Source: Neurospora crassa OR74A | Taxonomy: Eukaryota; Ascomycota; Sordariomycetes; Sordariales; Sordariaceae | Reading direction: 5' to 3' | Assembly (NCBI RefSeq): GCF_000182925.2 | Contig: NC_026501.1 | Location: 1,674,001-1,738,000, forward strand | DNA: 64,000 bases | Shown here: piece by piece, positions 46,827 to 58,994 of the stretch | Position numbering within the stretch: position 1 is the stretch's first letter | How the letters are laid out: each line of letters opens with the position of its first letter | Position numbers and translations under genes: made by a program | The notes under the pieces: model-generated | Databases searched by the model: none | What the model was told of the DNA's origin: nothing | The model's input: only the letters and a program-made list of their open reading frames with translations

Positions 46827-47260
46827 TTAAGCATCGGCCTTTCGGTCAACAAGCATAGGCTCCTCACCCTCCCTAGGCGGAGGCGGTCCCATCGGTTGCA
46901 GCATTTTCTGATAGGCAAAGAACAAACATTAGCTTGAAGCAACATCCCGATTCCCTCCGCATATCAAACGGTGACGTACGCGAATAAGTCTTGCGCGGAC
47001 CTTGGCCGCAGGCTCATTTTCAGCTAGCGCTATGTACGATAAGAGAGGTGGGTGTCCGACAATGCTGGAGTACGTGTCGCGGTGGATGTTGGTTTTCCAC
47101 TCCCAGCTCGTCGTGTCTGGGTGACCGGTGCCAATGTACTTGGCCTGGAGCCGCTCGAGTTCCTGTTGGGTACGAAGCTTGTCCGCCTGTTGATGGTTGA
47201 GGTTTTGGGTCAGTATGCGCCGGAGGAAGGGCTGGGAAGCAGACGGCGTGGTCCCACCAT
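46827..47260 (-). CDS. SF3B5: Splicing factor 3B subunit 5 (SF3b10)
   Basis: Small U2 snRNP protein of the SF3b complex that contacts SF3B1 near the branch site. Exons 47260-47258 (ATG only), 47186-46980 and 46907-46827 give 96 residues. Exon 2 reads ADKLRTQQELERLQAKYIG, then TGHPDTTSWEWKTNIHRD, and ends AKVRARLIR. Exon 3 begins KMLQPMGPPPP. This matches human SF3B5 almost motif for motif (QSKYIGTGHADTTKWEW, KMLQPCGPP). The frame upstream of exon 2 has a stop before any ATG, so a separate start exon is required. The ATG at 47260 followed by GTGGGA is the nearest fit; the donor is weak, so an alternative start exon further upstream is possible. Confidence 0.86.
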
Positions 47261-48214
47261 TATGAGGTTAAATCCGAGCACACTTTTATTGACTGCTTCG
47301 ATCGGGAAAGAAGGGGTGAGAGTTCGATGATTGGGATGACGGCCCGGATGTTGCTGCCTGTTGTTGTCGTTGTCGAGAGGTACGATGAATAGGTATCTAG
47401 TTGAAAAGCAGGGACGCTGTACGCCAGTGCGATACGCGTTGAGTGGACGGATGTAATGGACGACGGGACCTGAAGTGCTTGCGCCCTGCAAGGCTTCGTT
47501 GTTTGTTCCATAGCGCACTCAATGCGGCAAACTGGAATGCCAAGCCTTTGAGCCAGTGAACGGACCACCTGCCAGTGGAGCCAAAGGTGGAGTGGCCTGG
47601 TGAAACGGGCTCGGCGGGGGGTTTTGCCCACTGGAGACTTGGGACTGCACTCCCCCGGGCCCGGGCCATCTTGACCACTACGCGGTGCCGGGGGCACTAG
47701 GTACGCAACTTGACATTGGCAACCTCGACGTGACGGCACTTCAAGGTTGAAACTCCCGGCCGTCCTCAGCCTTCAGTCTTCACGAAGCGGCAGAAACCTG
47801 GAAGTTTCCAGTTGGAAGTGAAGCCATCCACGTACATTTCTAATTCCATCCATCTCACACAAGGTACAATTCTCCAGCTTGTCGACCAAGTAATTCAGCT
47901 TTGCCGGCTTGACAAACTTCTTTCATACCCACCTACATTTCAACACTTTTGACAGAACTAACTCACTCTTTCATGTTCGCAACCAGACGCAAAATATTTT
48001 GGTCCATCCACTCTTCCTTTACAAGATACCCATTTTCTTTTTGGTTGTTCTTATAAAGCACATTTCCACTGGATGCGATCATCGGTTCATTTTTACAACT
48101 ACAGCTCTTGATACCACTCAACTCACCCAAGCCACCATTGTCCTTGTTGCTGGCCCTGACACTGGCATCCAGTCTACGAATCACACACGCGCCTTTGGCC
48201 TCGTCTGTCCCACC
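47261..48214. promoter_or_regulatory. Bidirectional promoter region, SF3B5 / zinc-finger gene
   Basis: About 955 bp between outward-facing start codons. The 47560-47720 part is GC-rich, and the 47900-48200 part is pyrimidine/AT-richer and probably the 5' leader of the zinc-finger gene, whose open frame extends through it without a good start. No specific binding site is claimed. Confidence 0.55.
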
Positions 48215-50069
48215 ATGGCAGACGATCTCTTATATTTGTCCAGTCTCACCGTGAGCAGAGATAAGCAACTTGCCAAACACCTTGACGGTATCCGGTCGCA
48301 ATGCATATCACAACACGGTTCCTTACGCTCCAACAGCGCCACTGGTGCTCACCCATCAGTATCATCAACAACAACAACAACAACATCATCATCATCACCA
48401 CCACCGAAATTCCTAGTCACATGCCCGGACTGCTACCGAAAGGCCTTGGACCTCGTCCGCGCACGCTACCACCAATCACGCGCCGCCGCTGCCGGCGAGT
48501 GGTGCACAACACGGCGCTCCTTCTTGCGGGACATCGACACCATGCTAGCTGGTGCGAAGGAATATCAAGTTGATCCACGAACCATCGACGATCGTGTACA
48601 GGCTGAGCGGGACAGTTGGTACCTCGAGGTCGTACAATCCTCACTTGTGCGGCTCTTACGAACCGTCATCGGAAAACTGGACGATGCCGTCCTCCCGGAG
48701 GATGCAGACCCGGCGGCAGCGGCAGCAAAGGATCATATTGTCGAGAGGATAGAGGAGCTGCAGCAAGCGCGCCAGGCGGCACGGTCACATCAGAATGTAC
48801 TTCGCCTGGCCGAAGATATCGACAAGCTACTGCAGGGCGGGAAGGACGAGAATGGAGACGCAACCATGACGGGGATGAATACTGGCTTCCCGCCTGAGTT
48901 TGCCGCTCCCGAAACGAGCGATGAGGACCGAGTGGAGATTATGAGGAAGTCGTTTTGCACCACAGTCGCACAGGGGGGTGACGAAAAGAACTTGCAAGGC
49001 TCTCAGAAGAAGTACTTCGACATGTTCCAAAACGGGACACCATTGGGCCAGGTGATCGACAGGATATTAGACGACAGGAAGGAGGCAACGGGGGCGCATG
49101 TCAAGATCGGCCAGGTTAAGAAACGATTGGAAGATCTCAAGAGGGCTCGGGCGGCATACGAACTACAGAAGACGAAGAAGGCCAGCATATCGGAGCACAA
49201 GGTCCCAGAAGAGCTTTACAACCTGCCCGCGTGCCACAACTGCGGACAGATGCCCAAGACTAGGGATTTCCTGAGCTGCCCTTTATGTATGGTTTTGGTG
49301 CAAAAAGGTGTGAGGGAACGGCAGACTGTGTGGTGTTCGCCGGGATGCAACACCGAAGGCCTGGTAAGTGCTTTTCTTCCTTCTCAAGATATGTCTCTAG
49401 ACGGCGGCGTACATGGCTCCTCAGACCTTCGGCCCAGTCTTATTAACTCTCCGCATCTAGCCCAGCCACATCGAAACCGACCACCAATGCGCCTCCAGAG
49501 ACGACTGTGTCCAGGTCAACCCCCTCCGCCACAGTCACCAACACTATGACCCGGACCAAGACGTTAATATGGACGGCACCAGCACGGTCGCTTCGTCGCC
49601 CGTTGACTCGGACCCCAACGCCTCGAGCCCCGTCTGCTTCTGCCGTGAGTGTCTGACCACGCTCAAGTGCGAATCTGTCTTCTGCTCTCTGCGATGCTAC
49701 GACCTAAACTTTCAAGGCCACCGCGAAAATATCCACATGCCCACGCGCCGGCAGCTGAACATCATTGTCACCGACCGCCAACATCTCGAGTACTTTCCCA
49801 TGCCGCCGCTCTCCTCCTCGTCGGGTCCGAGCGCGAGAGATAGAGACAGGGACAGAGGCGACAGGGACAGCTACAACAACCGTAACCGTAATAACAATGA
49901 CAACAACAACAACGACGACGGCGGCCCCAACAGCGGACTTGGCGAGAATCCTCCGTTCCTGCAGATTAGGACTCGGTACAAAGCCAGGAACATCAAGGAT
50001 CATGTCATCCCGTTCGACGAAGCCATTAGCAACTGGGAGGAAGCGAACCAGGTCAAGGCGCAAATCTAG
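48215..50069 (+). CDS. Uncharacterised protein with two MYND-like zinc-binding modules
   Basis: Two exons, 48215-49363 and 49461-50069, give 585 residues. The ATG at 48215 sits in a good start context (CACCATGG); the frame is open upstream but looks like leader. An N-terminal Ser/Thr tract with a CPDC pair (KFLVTCPDCYRKALDLV) leads into a helical, charged middle (residues about 100-330). Zinc ligands then follow: Cys340-x2-Cys343, CPLC, WCSPGC (Cys374 first), then, across the intron, HIETDHQCASRDDC, a MYND-like pattern. A second Cys/His set, CFCRECLTTLKCESVFCSLRC followed by HRENIH, lies about 50 residues on. The tail has an Asn/Arg/Asp low-complexity stretch. MYND modules usually bind Pro-rich partners, but no function can be assigned. 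The acceptor TCTAG at 49460 gives frame continuity; a later AG does not. Confidence 0.75.
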
Positions 50070-51244
50070 GAGATTCAAAAGAAGCGCTGGCACTGGCACA
50101 GCTGGTAGGAAGGTTGACCTTGGCTGAACCAGGAGGGAGGTTTGAGGGAAGATGAAAGGCTTGTATACGACGGCACATACAAAGGGGCCACGAATGTCAG
50201 GAAGGCGAAATGCATGAAGGAGGAAAAATTGCGACTCTTGCATCACCAATATGGAGGATACGGGATACATAGATGGAAACGTAGAAGCCCTTTCTGCTGT
50301 CTTCTGATCGTATATATGTGTATGACATTGGGAGAAGAAGGATGGGTTGAAAACAAGCATTGGGCGGCAACCTGTGTTTATATATCATTGTTTTGGGTGG
50401 GAGAAAGAATGTGACAAACAAGTCACTTGAGATTCGAGGCTAGGCAACGGGAATGGGGGGAAGAAGAAAATACACTTTATTGAAATCGTCAATTGGTTAT
50501 TTGTCAGGCGTGCGTACCTCCTGCACTGTAAAATCTCCAAAGCCACCGCTACGACTACGAGAAGTACCATATATGGAGTTGCTGAAGATAGTGAAGGATG
50601 ATGACTTCCGTTGAGAGTCGAACCAGCAACAGGATATATAATCATCTAATTCTTAAATATCCTCCCGTTCTCTGGCTCATTTACTGTGAGTAAAACTGCC
50701 TTTCATGCTGCCACTCTCAATTTTCTCATCAGCACGTACAGATGCCATAATACAAAACACCCAGCAAGAAAGAACAAGTGCCATGCGGCGAGAGAAAAGA
50801 AGATAAGTGTACGAAATGAGAAAGTAGATAAAGGGCTGTTTGGGGGTATTCCATATCCGTGTCGTATCGAAACAAGTAAACAAACCATGTAGAAACATAA
50901 CACATGAAACACATCGAAACACTCTCTGCTCTGTCTCCATAACATGGTACCTCCTGTCCACATCTGATAATGTACTGCCAGCCTCCGAGGCAAGAACAGG
51001 AACTACCATACAGCAATGGGTGCGCTGAACAGAATCTCCACGTCCGGTGTTATCAGATGGGTATCCCAGTGCCGCTGGGCTGCATTCTGCTCAAGTATAT
51101 TCAGATGCATGATACCATCAGCTGTTCGGTCTGAAGCGGCGCGATTCGATATCCGACGGTACTGGAAAGGGATACCATTTCGAGGTAATCGGAACAAAAG
51201 GCCAACCAGACAGGCCTTGGCATTCATGACTTGCCAGAACCACA
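50070..51244. other. Convergent intergenic region, zinc-finger gene / septin
   Basis: This is the 3' space of both genes. Open frames are short and unrelated to known proteins. No tRNA was found, although a GTCGAACC-like element near 50615 recalls a T-loop; its flanks do not pair. Confidence 0.6.
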
Positions 51245-52866
51245 CTAACGGATCTTTGCGCCGTGTTGCTTCAGCCTGCTCGTCCTCCAGTTCTCGTACC
51301 ACTGTTCCCGACTGGCCTCCCGCAAATCGGAACGCCACTCGTTGAAGACGGCATCCTTAAGCCGAACAAAGTCGCAGTGCTCTTCATTGTAGGGATCCGC
51401 AAAACCCCAGGGGAATTTGCGGCCGATGACACCCGGCTCATAGAGATCTGGGCTGATGATCGACATGGGGACGAAGGGAATTTCATCCTCGGAAGTAGCC
51501 TCCTCTGAAGGCTTGTGGCGGCGAACGGAGCCATTAGAGTGTCGGTTAGAGCTGGGTGAAGACCCTTGCTTTGCGGTAAGACGCTCTTCGTCATGAACAG
51601 CCTCCTCTGTGTCACTGTGGTCGAACACAGGGTTCTCTTCTTCTTCATCGATACGGTCAGAGGAGTCGTCGTCATCTTCCTCATCCAGTCCAAGGGCCTG
51701 CAAAGGATCCAGATTGGCCCTCTTAAGGCTATCCCAGACCGCCCTCTTTAGCACGCTCATGTGTTTCGTTGTGATAGTATCAGCCTTGGCTATAACCGGG
51801 ATCACCGTGGTCTTTCCATGGAGTGTTCGCATAACTTGCAAATCGAGGTCTTCGTCCAAAGCCCCCGCGATACGAGAAGAGGGAGAGTGCCTGATGCCGT
51901 TGAGAAACATATTGCCAGCGCCGGCCCAGCTGGCTGCGATGTTTCGATCAAGTCGTGCAGGGTCGAGGAGGAGGAAGACGGCGTGGATGTGGGTATCCTG
52001 TACACCAGGCGATCTCACGACCTTCATCTCCTCTACGAATGTTTCCTCAAACTTGCTCTCCAAGAAACTTGATAGCTCGCGGAGCTGTAAATCAACAACA
52101 TTCTTTTCCAGTCCCTCTGAATCCCACAATGTCAATCCGACGCGTTCACCGTCGAACTCGGTTTCGAGATAATGCGGAATGAAGTTACCGGAAGGTGAGG
52201 GTTTCGGAGAGTGATCTTGCTGGTCAACGGGCTTTCCCCGCCGTTTGGGTGGTGCCAAGGCACTCTTGAGGAACTCCAAGAACGATGTTTTTCCCGAATT
52301 GCTAGCACCGACAACGAGGACACTGTTGAGTGGAAGGTTAGAATTGAGGAGTTCTCGGGCGAGTCGTTTGATCACACTTACTTGAAGGCAGTCGGATCCT
52401 TTCTTCTGCGGACTCTTCTGGGGCTGTTGATGGAGCTAACTGCACTGCTAGCATAGCTGTAACGTCCACGATGCGCCATACTGGTGGCATTGACGTAAGG
52501 GTCGAAGTCGTTGGGAATGGGGGGAGGCGGAGGGACTTTGTATACTGAGCGTGGAGCCTCCATGGATGGACGAGCAGTAGAAGATATAGAGTAATTAGAT
52601 GAGTGTCCGACGCCCGTCGAGTCCGTGGTTCCTGAGATGATTGCGAGTGAATCGGGACGAACCTCGGTACCGAGCCCTAGTTGGGGAGCGGGGGCTCCGT
52701 TGTAGAGGGCGGGCAGCCGAGGAGGGGCCTGAGGAAGTGCAGCATCACGCTGGCGCTGGAGCTCTTGCGCTTTGGCCTGCTGCTGCTGCTTCTTCATGTC
52801 GCCACTCTTGGTCCTGCGTAGTAACATTCCTCCAAAACTAGATCGGCGAGCAGGAGACTGGTTCAT
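51245..52866 (-). CDS. Divergent septin-type GTPase
   Basis: Septin-like GTPase, probably of the fungal AspE-related group, involved in cortical scaffolds and septation. Two exons, 52866-52382 and 52322-51245, with a 58-nt-class intron (52381-52323), give 520 residues. Splicing is needed because the first frame ends in a stop just inside the intron. The N-terminal 160 residues are disordered, with Gln-rich and Pro-rich runs, and end in a basic patch (RRVRRRKD). The P-loop is GASNSGKT (167-174). The G3 position reads WDSEG, not the canonical DTPG, and G4 is AKAD. An acidic insert (DEEDDDDSSD) interrupts the second half. The C-terminus (WYENWRTSRLK) lacks an obvious long coiled coil. Septin family membership is good; the subgroup is uncertain. 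Confidence 0.82.
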
Positions 52867-55800
52867 AGCTCTCGGTGAGAGACTGAATGCAAGTGATGGA
52901 CGCGTGTCGAGCTTTGACTGCGTAGGTATGCTTCGGCAGAAAAAGGCGGTCGACTTGTATCCTCGGCAACTGCGATATGCACTCTATCTGTCGAGAGGTA
53001 ACTAAAGCCGACCACAGAGAAAAAGGTGGGCCAATAATATTGGTCCTTAAGTCGGTTGGTTGGCAGGTAGCAGACAAGTTCGACAACTTTGACGAGGAAG
53101 CGATCGATGACCGGGCTGTGGGCCTGTCAAGATGGTGGTTAGCTTTCGAACCATGGTGAAAGGAAAGCGAGAGGCTGCAGTGGAAAGTGTTTGAGGATAA
53201 GTAGAGGTAGAGGTAGGTAGTCCAGCTGGCCGCCTCACTGCCAACTTGTGTTGGTTGGTGACTCAAGAAGGAAGGGAATCCCTTCCATTGCCTCGAAGCA
53301 GGTAGGAGCTGATCTACAGGTAGGTAAGTTTGACTTGGGGCTGCTTACCTCTAGAAGAAAACTTGCATACCTTTGCTATCTCTAGCGTTGGATCACAGTG
53401 GCTGTCGAGACTGGAAGATGGAAGGGCAAGCGCGAAACACACTTTCGCAAGTATTACTGGAGGATGCAGGGGTCTGTTCCAATAACATGAACTAACTCTC
53501 CAAAGTCAGGAATTCTCACCCAGTTTGCGGTCGATATTCCACGGGCAGAACCGGCGTGTTTCGTAAATGGAATAGGAACGCGGAAGGTGCAGAATATTCG
53601 GAAGAGCGAGCGAAGGGTGCGCGGCAGTTGGCGTCGAACAGTTGAGACTGGCAGAGCACGGATGAAATGAAGGAAACCAAAGGTTTCGAGCCTCAGCCGG
53701 GATGCAACGAACGACTTTTGGAGCAAGATGTATAATATTCTCTGGATTTTGATTTCGTCAGTACACTCATTTCATCTTCGTTCTCCTTGGTGTTTTCCTT
53801 GGTCCGCGATATCTTTTTTCATCCTCGTCACTTTCAACCTTGATTGGTCAAACTGACTCATGTCTCTTTCAACAGCTTCCATCAAAGCCAGAAACCACGG
53901 CCAAACATCGCGCGGTACTGCCTTGTCCTCGAACAGTTCTCGACAATATCATGATAATGGACCAGCACGTCCAATGGCGTGTGGTAGCTGAGGCGCAAAA
54001 GAACTGACAACTTACGTGAACCTTGACGGCCTCGGGCGAAACGACGTAAAGATGAAACGAGGGGATGGCGGTTTGTGGCCGTACAAAACGGTAGTGCGCG
54101 CGAGACTTGCTCAGCGCGGAGGAGGGAACAAGCAAGGATCGAGATGGATATTTGTAGTTGTGTAAGAGGGAAAGGAAGAGGAGGATAGACGACAACCAGC
54201 TGTCGATGAGATCACAAACGACTTTGGACCGATGGAGGTGAGTTGCAGAAAGAAGGACGTTGGGCGCGGAGAAGAAACAGAAACAGAAACAAAAAAGAAG
54301 ACCTTCCCGACCAGAAGAAACGTTGGTCAGGCACAAGACAAGCGGATTGGCTAACGGCGAGGTTGAATCCCCGGCGGATGTCGCATGGCACAGAGCCTGG
54401 GATGACCAGGGTCAGAGCAACCACTAAAGAAAGACGGGGGCCAAGCTACACCCTTGACCTTCGTGCCAACTGCCTGGTTGGGCCAGCGAGAGTTTCTACA
54501 CTAAGCTCCCCACCTATCACCATCTGCGACCCTGGAGATGAGATGAATTGAACAAGATTCCCGATTCGAAACGCAGAAACCGGGGAAGCGAAAGAGACAC
54601 AAGCAAGCCTTGGCTTTGGTCAATCTTGCGTCTTCAACCCGCTGTCTCGCCGCCTCGGTCTATATGCTTTGATTTCCTGAGGGCACAAGAAGACACTCAT
54701 TTTCGCGATATCTTCACCTTCAAGCGAATCGCACGGACTGTCTGGGTCGGCCCCTAATAGATTATAGCGGGTGATGGCCCATGTTATTCTGTTCCAACCG
54801 TCCAACGCCGGGCTGAGGTGGTACCGACCATTCTCTTATGCACATGCCTTCAGACGCTAACCGATCGTCCAGACTCTAACCCAGTCTCGACAACCGGCCG
54901 AGCCGACGCCAGATAAAACCCTCTTCAAGCAGACATTCCGTACCATTGAATCTTGACTGCTCTCTGAGATGCTCCCCTTCTCGGCCCTCTACAGATATTC
55001 GTGTTGCACAGAGAAGTACGCGCCCTTCTCAGTCGGACAGTGACGGCTGTGCACGCGTCTTTCCGTCATCCATCGTGTTCCCAAGGTGGATATGGCCGCA
55101 CGGAGAGTATTAAAGCTGAAGCCACGTGCTGTTGCACGCATTCGAAGCTATTCTCGCCCACAGTTCCAGAAGCTCGGACGGCTCGGAGGGCTTGGAGGAG
55201 GCATAGAAGGCGTGTAGGTAAATCCTCAAGCCAGGCCAAATCCGCATTGCAGAGAATAAATGTCGGGGGTTACATGGAATAACGTTTGCGGTTGCAAGCC
55301 AGAGCCACCTGGTAGAGCCAGTGCAACGTAGCCAAGCATCGGTAGCAAACAAAGCAAATGGCTTCCTCCAAAAGAACACGAACTCACTCATGCGCACAGC
55401 GCAGAACAGTGTTGAGTCTCATCTGGGCTGGAGAGAGGATGGGTGGTACCCTAGGACTTCTCCGTTCGGTATTCAATTTTATTTCAGGAGACGTTCGTTC
55501 ACACTCAACACAACCCCCCCGCCCAGCTTTTTAAGCTATGTGGAGAATAGTGGCTTCAGTGGGTCCGCATCCATTCCCTCGTGGTGCAAGCCCAACCCCT
55601 GTTTGTTCAGGTACCTGTTTCACATTGAACGCGGACTCCACGAGATATTCAACGCTATTCCTGTTTGGGGGAATGGCCTAAGCGCTTTGTGCATGATGCA
55701 TCACATTGGATAATTCGGCGACGAAACCCCAACTCCCGTGGTTCGAGCACGTTGTGCCTTTGAAAGAGGAGCGATATCCGTTTACGGGTGAGAGAGAAAT

Positions 55801-56782
55801 TAGTTCTTCTCAGCTTAGCCAGATGGATCCTTGGATTACATCTCAACTTACAAGGACAAGGATCGAAAAGAGTTATAGATGAGACGTCACCAGGATGAAT
55901 GTCATATATGAACGTGGTCTGCGTGGCCAACAGCTTCTCGGAACAGGAAAGAGGATAGATGGTACATGCCAATAACATGGATCCTTGCCAGGCCCAAGAT
56001 AAGGACACTACTGTGTGCACAGGCACGAAGGGTCTTCTTGTGTCAGATATCTCCACCCTGGGCAACTTGTCTCCATCCAGGCGCCTCCCCTTCCTCCACT
56101 AACCCTCAGTGTAGTCAGTTTTACACTAGATGTTTGGTGGCTTTTGGATAGGCAGCGCATACGCTACAGTCCAATGCCCGCGAGTCTGGCGAGTCTGGCG
56201 AGACCCAAAAAGTGGGGGTGAGGCATGGGTACAGGTTGATTCTTGGTTTACCACCATGGATTAACTTCGCTGGGTGTAACGATGTCCGATTTATTGGTTT
56301 AGTTTCATTATTACAGCGTGATACAACATTGAATGTATATTGATCGCTGTTGATACCTTTGAATCTGTGCTTAACCATCAAATTTGTCCTTGTGAGGTGC
56401 GGGACAATTTGGGATGGATAACCGTTCAGTATATCAAGAGTACCAAGCTGACACACAAAACCAGCGTTGGACCGTAGTACAAGAGAGGTGGGATCGTCTG
56501 ACATCTCAAGCCTATAAGATGGTCTAAGAAGAAATCTATCATTGAAGTTGAGAGCCCATATCTATCCTGCGCCCCAACGCCTTGCATACCCGTCATCAAC
56601 ACCAACCCGTGCGCCCTGGCTATCCGCTCTAGATGTCTTCGATCCTCAAAGAAGCTACCCCTCCACCGCTCACGGGGCGTGCTGAAATGTACATCCAGAG
56701 GTATCCTCCTGGGAACAAAAAAAAAAAAAAGAGTTGTCTTCAACCACACAAGAGTACAGCCCAGCACTGATAATGATCATCA
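52867..56782. other. Long intergenic region between septin and ADCK-type kinase
   Basis: No supported gene in 3.9 kb. The 52867-53350 part is the septin upstream region, with GGTA/TACC motifs near 53210-53220 and a TGACTCA at 53259-53265. Other TGASTCA copies occur at about the chance rate. The 3' part belongs to the kinase's downstream region, with an A-rich tract near 56717-56731. Open frames up to 155 codons have no features. Confidence 0.55.
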
Positions 56783-58994
56783 TCAGCCTTCAAAGACATT
56801 GTGCTGCAACTCAACCCCAAACTCCTTGGCGACATCTCGCATCCTTGCCTCCAACTCATCCTCCATACCTCCCCCGCGATGCAGCAACTGCCTCACCCGG
56901 AAGAAGTAAAACGCCACGTCTGTCAGCGCCAACACGCACTTGAACAAAAAGTGATGCCAGTAATTCACCAACCGCTGTCCGAGCGGGAGGTTCGGATCCT
57001 GGAACGAGCTCCGGCTGGCCCATTCGCCCATCATCTTGATACGGTTCACGGGCGAGCCCAGATACTGATTGTTTCCTTGGACTATACGCATGTTGCGCCC
57101 GATGAAGATAAGCTCCTTGGGCCACTTGTCCTCGTCCGCAAGCACGTCGCGGATTCCTTGCTTCATGCGTGCCTGCATCTCATAGGAGCGCTCGCTGGCC
57201 GTCTTGTTGCCATCCAGGTGCTTCATCAGCTTGGCCTGAAACCCGCCGTCGTCGCCTCCCTCGTATGGACGGAGGAGCGTTGCCGAGGCAAATAGGTCGA
57301 CGGCTTTGATGCCCCATTCGTCCGTGATTTCCTTGATCTTGTTGTTGTCAAAGGTCATCAGTGCCTTCCAGAACTCGCCGTATTCGTGCCGGAACTTGTC
57401 GCTCATGTAGACGTAGAGACCATGGTCGATGAGCACGAGCTCAGCTCGCCCGTTGGGCAAGCGCCGGATGAAAACGTTACCTGGGTGCGGATCGCAGTGG
57501 ACGACTCCCCACTTGAAGATTTGGGCAGAGAAGAGATCGACCATGGTGGTCATAACATCCTTCGTTGAGAGTCCGAGGCCACCCTTGCCGCGCCGTCCCT
57601 TCCACTCGGTCCGCTCGGGCTTGATCATAAACGTGTAGCCTTGTGTGTTCTTGCGAAGTTCCCTCCGGATGGCGGGCATGTCGGGCGGGTCTAGTTGGGC
57701 GCCGTGGACGCCGGCTGACCCTTTGCCGTAGCCGTCTAGCCAGGGCCGGGTCATGGCGTCCTTGTCCCATAGTCTGATGCCCTCGATCCATTCAGTCGTG
57801 AGGACGCGCTTGGAGCTGAGTTCGGGGTAGACTGGAGGTATATAGACGCGCCCACGAAGGCTGGGCTCGTTCTCGACAAGCTGGCGCATAATTTCGGAAT
57901 TCTTGGCCTCATTCTCGAAATCGGTCTCGAGTCGTAATCGCTCGCTGATAAATGGCACCAGGCTGTAGAGTGGTAGGTCGAACCACCATGTGTAGACCCA
58001 CGTCACAACTCTGTAAAGGTATGTTAGTCGATGCTAAAGGTTGGAGTATGATCAGGTATACTCACTTGAACGCCCACAAATCCCAGCCAATCTGCCTTTC
58101 GATCTCCGGTTTCTGTATCTTGATCGCCACCTCTCTCCCATCCGGCAACCGCGCCCAGTGTACCTGCGCCACGCTCGCACTCGCCCTTGCCGTGCGCTCC
58201 ATCACACCCCTACCCTCCGCCCCGGAAAAGCTTACCCCAAACACTTCCTCAACACTCCTCCCGCCAAAATCCTCGCGGATCACCTGCTCTACCTCCTCCC
58301 ATGAATCTTGAGGCGCGTCGTCAAACATACGCGAGAACATGGCTTGAAACTCCGGCGGCAGAACCGCACTCTGCATGGCAATGGCCTGGCCAATCTTGAG
58401 GTACAGTCCGCCATTATGACGGAGCAGATCAGATAGTCGCTCGGCGTTGCGCCGATGTAGTTCTGGGATGCCCTCAGGGATACCAATCCAGGGAATCGAA
58501 AGCGGTTCCGGGCGGAAGTTGAGCTTGTAGTCGGCCGCAACGACAAGACCGACACCGAAGGTGCGCAGGGAGCGGGCGAGCCCGGAGGCGTAAACGTACT
58601 TGTCGGTAAGGTAGGCGACGCCGATGAGAGATGACAATATGAGGAGTCTGCGCGACCAGCGGCGGGTGCGGGTATAGGAGCGCGCGGGGTACGGGGCACC
58701 GAGTTTGGATGGCGACGGGGGGGTGAGCGGCTCGAATGGACCGGAGGAGGGGCCTGGCGCTGTAGTAGCATGGGACCAGGCTGTACGGCTGCTACGGGAG
58801 GAGGAGTAGAAGCATTGTGGTATTCGATTGTGTATCGACGTCGTCGATGTCGTCGCAGATGCGCTTCTTAGTCGGCTAACGTACGTACGTGTGCGTACGA
58901 GGGATCTCGTCGCGGCTCTCGTGGGTGGAATCGTTATCCCAGCCACTGGAGCGTTTGGACAGTGACTGGCTGCTATTATGCTTTGGCGCAACAT
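56783..58994 (-). CDS. ABC1/ADCK-family (UbiB-like) mitochondrial kinase, Mcp2/ADCK1 type
   Basis: Atypical protein-kinase-like family member; Mcp2/ADCK1 proteins work in mitochondrial lipid homeostasis and coenzyme Q distribution at the inner membrane. Two exons, 58994-58066 and 58010-56783, give 718 residues. The start MLRQSIIAASHC makes a plausible mitochondrial presequence; an upstream in-frame Met at 59066 would give 742 residues. One transmembrane segment lies near residues 115-130 (LLILSSLIGVAYL). The family signatures are all present: KxGQ as YLKIGQ near residue 200, the Ala-rich loop ASASVAQVH, the invariant Lys in VAIKIQKP, VHCDPHPGN as the catalytic-loop equivalent and LIDHGLY in place of DFG. 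The His in LIDHGL is typical of the ADCK1/5 branch. Membership is firm; the Mcp2 label is inferred from that motif. Confidence 0.88.

Noticed and set aside
50609-50625. Reverse-strand T-loop-like element
   Set aside because: The stem does not pair, and the upstream bases do not form D and anticodon arms.
53854-53860. TGACTCA heptamer in the septin-kinase spacer
   Set aside because: TGASTCA is expected about eight times by chance in this window. Neither nearby gene belongs to amino-acid synthesis.
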